NCBI GenBank assembly: GCA_963556145.1
Contig: OY744467.1
Span: forward strand, 3,348,001-3,412,000
Source of the DNA: Hygrocybe punicea
Taxonomy: Eukaryota; Basidiomycota; Agaricomycetes; Agaricales; Hygrophoraceae
DNA: 64,000 nucleotides
Reading direction: 5' to 3'
Shown here: piece by piece, positions 35,430-44,864 of the stretch
How positions within the stretch are numbered: the stretch's first letter is position 1
Layout of the letters: the number at the start of each line of letters is the position of its first letter
The notes under the pieces: model-generated
Told to the model about the DNA's origin: nothing
Database searches by the model: none
The model's input: the letters and a program-made list of their open reading frames with translations, nothing else
Made by a program: the position numbers and the translations under genes

Positions 35430-38354
35430 CACCTGTGACTCCCAACTCTTCCCACGTCTTAGAGGTGGTGACACACCCAATTACCCCTTCTAAGTAGAGG
35501 TATATTTTCTGCCGTAGGGCCTCCTTCAATAAACCTGCCATAGCTAAGGGTACTGTAGTTACTAATGTCCTATATATGGTAATAACCCATTCCGGAACAT
35601 CAGGAACAAGGGTGCTGATGGGCTCGGACTTTCCGTCACCATTGCTACGGGCCCGCCAATCACTACTGAGTCATGCACGCTCGTTGTCGTCGACAGTGAT
35701 GTGACAGCGAGTTCTGTTGTAGATCCGGAATGGGAATCTACGAAAGTGGTGATCAGCTAAGAAGTGATCAGAGGAATTTAGTGTCTTTTAGAAAGGTCTA
35801 GTCAATCCAACCTGAATCCAGGGGTTCTGGAATCAGAGGGAGAATGTGGGGGAAAGGACGAAGGCAAGTATAAATGAGATGGGACGATAAGAGGATTCTA
35901 TATGGGACTCGGGGTATCGGTATTTCTATATTTGTTTGTAGTATAAATGTGCTACTTTTATACTACTGAGAGGGATCCTGTGCTGTAGTAACTAAGTACT
36001 ACAAGCGAAGGCTGTAAATGATAGGGGTAGAATGGAGTGGAGGATAGGAATAGTGCTATGTACTAGGAGACGGGAAATGAAGATACATGATATATGACTA
36101 TAAACGTACTGATTCCGGGTTGTTAGGGACATTGCATCTTGAGTAGGAACGATTCCGGAGGTGGAATCCGGAGTGGAATTGATAGGAATGAGTGGAATTG
36201 ATAGGAATCAACGATACGGGAATGGGAATGGACGGGAGCGGTGTCTGATATGAAGGGGAAACGGATCCACACGATCCGGAGCCTCTACAGCAAGCATGAT
36301 TTATTCACAATCTCGCAGTTTTTTTGACATATCATAGATATATTGTTTTACATACTGTATACAGACTAATATACATGAAAATATGCGAAATAAAAGACAA
36401 ATAAAAATGATCATACTTGGGGCGCTGCCACCAACCTGGTGGGTACCCACCTTCACAGAGGCGCCAGAATCGGTCTAGAAATGATGGTGAAGGGCTCTGG
36501 AGGGTGGGTGAGGGGAGGGATGGACACTGGGGGGCGGGGAAGGGCACTTAGAGTGGGGGGTGGCAATGGGTGGCCAGGAAGAGGCCAGAAAGCAAGGTGG
36601 ATGGGGGAAATGAAGAGGGGATGGATGGAAGAAGGTCCCTGGCCCAGAACGAGCAGCAGGAAGGGTTAGTACATGGAGGAAAAACCAGAATGAAGGGGGG
36701 TACTTACCTACACCCTCGGGGCCCCCCACGGCCCTCCCCACATTCCACCATCAATAAAACCAGTGGGGATGTCATCTCAGACGTCCCCATCGTCCATTCC
36801 GTGGTTTTCACTGTCCGGATCGGTCGCGCCATTGAGTTGCACGAGGGTGGCGGCAATGGCAGTGGCGATGGCAATATCTCGACGATGATGACGCCATTGA
36901 TGATGCCATCGCCATGGGCGACCCTCTACATGTTCTTCATTGCCTTTGTTGTTACGCGCCTGGTCCACCACCGCTGGTTTCAAAGATCAAGGCCGGTGGT
37001 TGACAAACTCGGGTGCGCTCCTGCACGGCTTTGAGGACATCCAGGGTGGCGTTCTCGGTGCGAATCGTCACCATCGTCCTGGTCGTCCTTGTTTCCATTG
37101 TTGTTGAGGGGGTGGGGAGTGAGGGTGAGGCAAGAGGCGAATTGGTAGGCGAGTTGTGGTAGTTAAAGGCAGGTGTCTGATCACATGGCTTTCAGCCTTT
37201 CACCATCATCACCCCCCTCATTTCGCCACACTCCCACTCCCCACCCCCTCAACAACAATGGAAACAAGGATGACCAGGACGATGGTGATGATTCGCACCG
37301 AGAACGCCACCCTGGATGTCCTCAAAGCCGTGCAGGAGCGCACCCGAGTTTGTCAACCACCGGCCTTGATCTTCGAAACCAGCGGTGGCGGACCGGGCGC
37401 GTAACAATGAAGGCCATGAAGATAATGTGGAGAGTCACCCACAGCGATGGTGTGGTCAACAGCATCATCGTTGTTGAGATATTGCCATTGCCACCACCAT
37501 TGCTGCCATCCTCACGCAACTTGACAATGAGGCCGATCTAGATGGAAACAACGATGAAGGAGGTGCTGGAGATGTCTGAGATGACATCCCCATTTGCTTT
37601 TATTCATTGTGGAATGTGGGCAGGGCCGTGGGGAGCCCTTAATGGTACAGGTAAGTACCCACCTCCCTCCTGCTTTTTCCCCACATACTTACCCCTTCTT
37701 GCCTCTCGTTCGGGGCCAGGAACCCTCTTCCATCCATCCCCTCTCCATTTCCCCCATCCACCTTGCCTTCCCAGCCCCTTCCTCGCCACCCATTGCCACC
37801 CCCCACTCCAAGCGCCCTTCCCCACCCCCAGCGTCCATCCCTCCCCTCACCCACCCTCCAACACCATCCCCCATTGATGGTAGACCAACAGCGACGCCTC
37901 TGTGAAGGTGGGTACCCACCAGTTCGGCGGCGGCACCCCATGTATACTCAATTTTTATTTGTCTTTTATTTCGCATATGTTCATGTATATTAGTTTATAT
38001 ACAGTATGTAAAACAATATATCTATGATATGTCAAAAAAACTGCTTGAAAAGAGGGCAAGATTGTGAATAAATCGTGCTCGCTGTTGACGACAATGAGCA
38101 CGCATGACTCAGTAGTGATTGGCGGGCCCATAGCAACGGTGATGGGAAAGTCCAAGCCCAACAACGCCCTTGTTCCTGATGGGTTATTACCGTATATAGG
38201 ACATTAGTAACTACAGTACCAATATTTTCAAGTCCCTTAACTATTGCAGGTTTATTGAAGGAGGCCCTATGGCAGAAAATATACCTCTACTTAGAAGGGG
38301 TAATAGGGTGTGTCACCACCTCTAAGACGTGGGAAGAGTCAGGAATCACAGGTG
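35430..38354. mobile_element. 2.9 kb foldback element, hAT-like ends (8-bp TSD)
   Basis: Starts CACCTGTG and ends CACAGGTG, flanked by AGCTGAAT at 35422-35429 and 38355-38362. Nearly the whole element is a palindrome centred near 37170. Matching segments include 35430-35700 with 38070-38354, 36299-36480 with 37885-38065, and 37011-37110 with about 37245-37350. About 600 bp (35700-36299) is present only in the left arm. The interior is GC-rich low-complexity DNA with no transposase. An 8-bp duplication and CA/TG ends fit the hAT superfamily; the class is inferred. Confidence 0.8.
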
Positions 38355-38368
38355 AGCTGAATCAGCGT

Positions 38369-38526
38369 TGTAGTAGTTGTGCCTGGTCAGTCACGTGATC
38401 AGGTTCCCACGGTTTGACCTAGTCAGTAGCCTTCCAGATGTAGTAGTCAGTCCATCCTTCCTATCCAGTCGACCTTTCCCTCGAGTCCTGCGTGAGCCCC
38501 CGGAGTGGTACCGAGGTACCACTCCA
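38369..38526 (+). repeat. 5' LTR of the non-autonomous element
   Basis: 158 bp; TG...CA ends. Confidence 0.88.
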
Positions 38527-38529
38527 ACG

Positions 38530-38553
38530 TGGTGATGAGAGTGTTATTCGACC
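38530..38553 (+). other. primer-binding site candidate
   Basis: Starts TGGTGATGAG three bases after the LTR. The TGG pairs with a tRNA CCA end, and the complement farther in contains a T-loop-like TCGAAT. The specific tRNA is not identified. Confidence 0.55.
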
Positions 38554-40354
38554 CACGCATCTCTTTTTCTCATGGTTTTCCCACTTCTTCCATTTTTTCT
38601 CGCGAGACAGCTTTTTCCGGCCTCACCACCCCCTGAATCTTCACTTTCCCTAGACCCAGCTATGTCCACACGACCCCCCACAACTTCGTTCGACGTTCCG
38701 GAGCCCCGCGTTCCCCATCAGGATCCCACATAGCCCGCTACTGTGAGTTTTGGACAATCCAACGAAAATCGCAGCGCTGCCGCATGGACCCCCGTTTCTC
38801 GTCACCCCCACCCCTACACGGACCCATTCGACTCCCCGCACACTTGTTCCACTGGCCAGGACCCCCTGTTCCCCTCCATTGTGCCAAACGAACCCCCACC
38901 GTCGTTTCCGGACACCCGAGCCACGCGCCACGTCACCATCACGCGGCCCCGTTCCGCCAGCACAACCGGCCCCAGACCAACTCACCAAACTCGCGGCCCA
39001 CCCCCCAGAGCACCCTGTGTCTCGTTAACGCCCCAAACGAGCCCCCAACGCCGTTTTTGGTCACACCACAGATCTTCCACGTCTTCCCCGTTGGACCCCC
39101 GTTCTTTCGTGTACCCCAGCTCAAAGGGCATTCGTTTGAGCTCCGGACCCTCGTCCGACTCCCTAGAGGCCCCCCGTTCACCGTCGTCACCCCGAACGAG
39201 CCGTCCCTGGCGTTTCATACCCACCCAACGCCCAACATGCACCGTGCCACGTCATCACTTTCGACCCCGTTTTTTCGTGTAACCAAGCTCCACCCGCGTT
39301 CACCCAACCCCCGGCACCCATGTTCCACACGCCAGAGCCCCCTGTTGCGCTCCGTTACCCCAAACGAGACCGCCCCACGCTGTCTCAAACGAGCCACACC
39401 GCCATCTTTGGTGGACCAACACCACGCTCCCCATTGCGTCGACTTACGCGGCCCCATGCCCACTTGTCAAGCCCGCGGCCGACCCATTAACCACTCCAGT
39501 GCACCCTGCATACCACCAACACCCCGAACAAGCCGTTCCCACCATGTCCGGAACCCAAACGCCGTCTCGCGTCACCCCACAACCCCGGCAACCCCACCCC
39601 ACTCACGCACGTTCGTTAGGACCCCCAGCCTCGTTCCCTGGCCCTCGCGACCCCTCACGACCGTTTCCCAGAGCCCACGCGAAGAGATCCCTCGATGCCG
39701 GCGCCAGCTCTAGCGCCCAAGTACATAGCTTTCCCCACTATTTCCTTCTCTGTTTCCTGTCCTCGGTTCCTTTCCTCTCTGTTTCCTTTCTCTCTATTTC
39801 CTTTCCCTCAATTTCCTTTCCCTCGTTTCCCCTGTCTCTGTTTCCCCCACAATTCAGTTTCATTATTTTTCTATGCCCTTGATCTGTCACTTGGATACCA
39901 GATGCTACCCAACCGAGTTACCCAACGAGTCACCAGAACCAAACAAGCACCGACCGAGAACTGCGAACTGAGAACCTGTGATACGAGAACTGAGAGAACT
40001 GAGAACTTGCGATATGAGAACCGAGAACCTGCGATACGAGAACCAAGAACCTGCGCTACGATTATGGATCAGTTTGGTCATCTACCACCACCGTTTTTGA
40101 TGGACGATATGGTCCCGCTCCATGAGATGGAGGACTGGGAGTCGTGACTGAGGAGTTTTGGAGAGCTGAGAGAGAGTCTAGTTTGGTCATCTGCCACCAC
40201 CGATCTTCGATGGACGATATGGTCCCGCCTCACATATAAGGCCCGGGGCATCGTGAGGGACTGGGAGTCGTGACTGGAGAGTTTTTTTCTTGGTCAGTTT
40301 TGTTTTGCTTTTTGTTTTCTTTTAGTAGCGGTATGGTGACGAGGACGTCACCAT

Positions 40355-40366
40355 GAGGAGGAGGGG
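40355..40366 (+). other. polypurine tract of the non-autonomous element
   Basis: GAGGAGGAGGGG, four bases before the 3' LTR; the expected position for plus-strand priming. Confidence 0.65.
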
Positions 40367-40370
40367 CACT

Positions 40371-40528
40371 TGTAGTAGTTGTGCCTGGTCAGTCACGTGA
40401 TCAGGTTCCCACGGTTTGACCTGGTCAGTAGCCTTCCAGATGTAGTAGTCAGTTCATCCTTCCTATCCAGTCGACCTTTCCCTCGAGTCCTGCGTGAGCC
40501 CCCGGAGTGGTACCTCGGTACCACTCCA
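40371..40528 (+). repeat. 3' LTR of the non-autonomous element
   Basis: 158 bp, four differences from the 5' LTR. Confidence 0.88.
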
Positions 40529-40532
40529 GCGT

Positions 40533-40930
40533 GAGATATATCCTGGCCCAACTGGGATGGTTTAGGCTGATGTTCTCCTGGGCCAACTGGAATGGTTCAG
40601 GCTGATGTTTCCAGGATATATCCTGGGCAAACTGAGATGGTCTAGGCTGGTGCTGTCAGGATATATCCTGGCCCAACTGAGAGGGTTCAGGCTGAATTTC
40701 TCAGGATATATCCTGGCCCAACTGACATGGTCCAGCCTGATGTTCTCAGGATATATCCTGTGCTAACTGACATGGTTCAGGCTGAATTTCTCAGGATATA
40801 TCCTGGCCCAACTGACATGGTTCAGGCTGATATTTCCAGGATATATCCTGGGCCAACTGAGATGGTCCAGGCTGGTGCTACCAGGATATATCCTAGGCAA
40901 ACCATTATGACTCAGACTGGTTGCACATTC
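40533..40930. repeat. 45-bp satellite, left array
   Basis: About nine tandem units with exact 45-bp spacing (core at 40613, 40658, 40703, 40748, 40793, 40838 and 40883). Each has the 12-bp perfect palindrome AGGATATATCCT followed by GGCCCAACTGA. The array recurs in inverted orientation at 55085-55465. Confidence 0.9.
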
Positions 40931-43838
40931 AAACATGACTGTCAAGTTCAGACCAATACTATCCATCCTGATTGTACTCCTGCTATAGATCATCCCCCAC
41001 AATTGATTAAAATAGAATATGTGCAAGCAGATAGCTTCTTTTCAAAGCTAATCATATGAGCTGGGAGTTTCTTGAGAGGTTCTTTTTGTCAGCCAATGAT
41101 GGTTAGTGCAGTGTTCATATGCACTTCAGGCTACCCCCAAGCCTAGGCAACTAGTTTCAACTCACTCCTAGTACTGAACCATCTACATGTTGGTACAAGT
41201 ACTAGGCAGCCCTGGGACAAAACCATAATCCCTAGGACCATACATTGGGACATCCTGTTGTCCCTGGTCCGGTATATGGGATGGCCCATGGGACAACATT
41301 TGGTGTTGTGGCCCCATGGGACATCCCTACCAGAGGAGGTGTCTGGGGGCATTTGGGATGCCCCTTCCATATGTATTTAATAGAAAACTCAGAATGATGA
41401 TAGCATCTAGTTGTAAATTTCAAGGCCTTGTCATGGCCACTATAGGTACCATGGGTGCAATAGCATAGTATAAGATTGTACATGCTTATTCTTTTGAGAG
41501 TCACGGAGCTGATTCTCCTTCAGTTGTTTCCACATATAAAGACAGAAGGAGTAGGAGAGGAAAAGGGCTGGAGATTTTGGGTAATAAGATGGGAAAGAGG
41601 AGGGTGTGCTTCTAGTAAACCAATCCCTTGTGCATGTGGCAATCTGAAGCTTGTAGGGGAGTGAGTGAGCAGAGCATGCATAATAAACAAAGAGAAGTGG
41701 GGCTACATATGCAGAGGAGGCTGAGCTGAAAATTGAACAAGTGTATTATGAAGAGGATTTGATCAGGATATCAGTGGTTATTACATTATTGGCTGTGCAT
41801 ACAATGGCTGACTGGGATGCAGATGCAGAGGAGAGATCTAATTTTCAATCTATGTGAAGGTTAGAGTGCTTCTTGAGGAAAGTGGACTTGGGCTTAAAGT
41901 AAGGGGACATCTCACAGAGGCTTGGTTGGAACATCCCTCTCAGCTTCTGGGATATCCCTGTGAGCTTGTAGGATGTCCCACAGCCTTCTCTTGGACATTG
42001 CTGTCAGCTTGTGGGACGTCCCACAGTCGAGATGGGATGTTCCCACAGCCTTGTCTGGGACATCCCTCTCAGCCCCCAGCCAGCCTGTGGGACATCGCAC
42101 AGCTTATCTGGGACATCCCTGTCAGCTTGTGGGACATCCCACAGCCTTTTCTGGGATGTCTCACCCTGCTCAGCATCTGCTAAGTAATCATACCAATAAA
42201 TCATTATATCATATGTTATAACATAATTTTAAATAATTTACATTTAGCAACTTACTTAAAATAGACATTGCAAATCACATAATTATTTTGCTTAATTATA
42301 TACATATCTACATTATATTATCAGGGGATGAGGGTGGGAGGTGGTGGTGGTGGTGGTGGAGAGAAGAGGAGAGGGGGAAATGACCAGGGGGAATGGAGGG
42401 GTGGGCAAGGGGAGAAGGGCAGGAGGTGGATGGGAGGGGGTGGCAGGGGGCAGGAGATAGGCAGGGGGAGAAGGGGCAGAGGAGAGGGAAACAGGGGGAA
42501 GGGGAGGGAAACAGGAGGGAAACGGGGGGGACCTAAAAAATTACATACCGAGGTTACCTACATGTCCACGCCCCTCTGCGTCGCCCTCGTCGCCCCCGTC
42601 GTCGTTGTCGTTCCCGTCTGGCCCCGTTCCCATTCGTGTTGCCGTAGCCATCCTGTTTGCTGTCCCTCGCCATTTCCGTCCTCGCCGTCCCCATTTGTTG
42701 TCGTCCTCGTTGTCGCGGTCTCCGTTGTCGTCATCCCGTTCCCTCGTCCTGGCCGTCCTCATTTCCGTTGCCTGTTGTCCATGTCCCCATTTCCGTCCTC
42801 GCTGTCCTTGTCATCGTCCTCATCGTCCCCATCCTCGTTGTTGTTGTTGTTGTTGTTGTCCCCGTTTCCCATGTGGTGGCCCACGGCCATTGGCACCGTG
42901 CCATTCGTGTTGTCATTGCCGTCCCATTTGCTGTCCCGTCCTCGCCGTTTCCATCCTTGTCGTCCCTGTTGCCGTTGTCCTCGTTGTCCTGGTCCCGTTG
43001 TCCTTGTCATCCTGTTCCCTTGTCGTTTCCGTCGCCCGTCGTCCATTGCCCCCGTCCCCATCCCTGTGCTTGCTGTCCTCGTCATCATCCTCATCGTCAT
43101 CCCCGTCATCCTCGTCGTCCCCATTGCTGTCGTCCTTGTTGTCTCGGGCTCCATGGTCCTCGTGGTCCCGTTCCCCTGTCCCCATCGTCCTCGTTTCCAT
43201 TGTCCGTTGTCCCCGTCCCCGTCCCCATGCCCGCTGCCCGTGCCCGCTCTCCTCGTCTTCGTTGCCCCTGCCCGTTGTCGTCTTCCCGTTGTCGTGGTTC
43301 CCGGTTACCGTTGTCGTATTCCCCTTTTGCGCCGTTGTCGCATTCGTTCATTCACCTCGTTGTCGTCATTCCCGTCGTCCTCGGTCTTGCTGTCATGGTC
43401 GTCCTGGGTTGCTCCCGTTCACTGCTGCATCCTCCATCTCCTTGTCACCCGCACCGCATCTACTTGTTGTTGCTGTTGTGTTCGCGTTCGTTTGGTGCAG
43501 GTTAAAACACCTACAAGTGTTTAAATAGTCAGTAGAATAAATGAACAAGATAAATAGAAGACTTACCTGGGGTGCTCTGGCATCTGCACCCGTTGTCGTG
43601 TCGTTGTTGAAAACGACAAGTGTTGTTGAACTCGTGCGCGAGAATTTCAACCAGAATTTGCCGATATCCAAAACGGGGTCGAGTTGCCATATAGGGAAGG
43701 GTGGCTGGATTTTCTTATTAATATTATATATACTACAACACCTCAATGGCCAGGGCAAGACCCTGAAGAGATGTAGGTATGATATACCTACCCCGAGAGG
43801 AGTTTTTGTATTTTATTTCATTTTATATTGGGAGATAT
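40931..43838. repeat. giant inverted repeat, left outer arm
   Basis: The reverse complement of 52150-55080 (positions sum to 95988) with very few differences. It contains short unique DNA (41000-42230, with GGGACATCCC-type words), a purine-rich tract (42325-42530), a GTCGTTGTCC-type low-complexity block (42560-43440) and an intron-like segment (about 43508-43565 on the minus strand). Long frames across 42328-43528 are compositional. No gene is called. Confidence 0.9.
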
Positions 43839-44404
43839 TGTTACGGATCGCTGTTCTTATGGCGGCGAACTCCGGCAACAGTAAACCAAACGAGGATGTG
43901 TTTATAGAAGAAAGCGAGTACAAACGGATAGAAGAGGGGAGGTATCTGGATTTCGTGGTAGCGATCGGGGGAAGAGTAGCTATACTAAACTTAAGGATAC
44001 TGACTACAAATGTCAATGATTATATACTGGTGAACAACTTCAGGGTCGGCTTCTTCGTCATGCGTGGCTGCGTGGAGGTTAAGCTCCGGGATGAACGGCG
44101 TCTTGCTTGGCTTCGTGGTCTATACGTTTTGGGGTGCCAACGAGGTGGCCAACGGCTGTGTTGCAGGTCCGGTGTCAGCAGACAGCTGATCCGATGATTG
44201 TGTTGCGCGGTATTATTGAGTGCTTGAATCAACGTGTATGATGTATCGGCGGTGATCGGTTGATGAGGGTAATCATGAGGATTGGGATACCGTCGTTGGT
44301 TGTCTTCGACGATGTTCCGGACCCAGGTTATGATGTTGTCTTGTGACGTTGAGTCAGGGACGTCGGGGTCGGAAGCGGGGGTTAAATCGGGGTAAAACGT
44401 AACA
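43839..44404 (-). repeat. 3' LTR of the gypsy element
   Basis: 566 bp; downstream LTR in element orientation. Confidence 0.95.
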
Positions 44405-44864
44405 ATACCCCTGGAACAAGGGGAATCGTCCCGATTAACCGGAGGGAAAACGGAATCATACACGGCAGCGCAGTCGATGAATTCGCGGTAGGGATCGACG
44501 GGATCATCGGTGAACCAGACGGGAACGGTGGGAGGGACAGCAGGAGGGGGAGGCCCAATGGGACGTACGGAGTAGAAGGATCGCGGGGCGAAGAACGGGT
44601 CAACGCCAAGATGGGCGATAGCTGTCGTGAGATGAACGGAGCCAAAGGAAGAGGGTCGCATGAGGTCAACAGCGAAGCGAACACTACGATCGCAGAGGCG
44701 GCGTTTCGAACGAGGGATGCGAAAGCGAGGAGGAAGGAGACGGTAATAAGGGGAAGAAGGGAGATAAACGTCCGAGGCAGGCATGGGGGAAGAAGGCAAA
44801 GAGCGAAAAAAGGAAAGAAAAGAGAACAGACTATATATACGAAAGGGAAGATTAGGGTAGGTCA

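Larger units (their letters stand above)
38369..40528 (+). mobile_element. 2.16 kb non-autonomous LTR retrotransposon
   Basis: Two direct 158-bp LTRs (38369-38526 and 40371-40528) begin TGTAGTAG and end ACTCCA, and differ at four positions. GCGT flanks both outer sides (4-5 bp TSD). A primer-binding-like site and a polypurine tract are placed correctly. The interior is C-rich, with CCAAACGAGCC-type imperfect repeats, a pyrimidine tract (39735-39850), GAGAACC repeats (39957-40060) and an ~85-bp duplication (40075-40280). No gag or pol is present, so it must be moved by proteins of another element. Confidence 0.85.

Noticed and set aside
36439..37905. Several 60-150 codon ORFs in the foldback element
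   Set aside because: They come from GC-rich palindromic low-complexity DNA, open in many frames on both strands.
40533..40930. Regular 45-bp repeats as a CRISPR array
   Set aside because: Units are contiguous with no unique spacers, the genome is eukaryotic and no cas genes are present; it is a satellite.
40727..41059. ORF with 15-residue repeats (RIYPGPTDMVQA)
   Set aside because: A by-product of the 45-bp satellite, whose period is a multiple of three.
42328..43528. Long open frames up to 398 codons in the GTCGTTGTCC block (and mirror 52460-53660)
   Set aside because: Several overlapping frames are open at once on both strands because of low-complexity composition; the peptides are Ser/Pro/Val or Asp/Gly/Thr repeats without domains.
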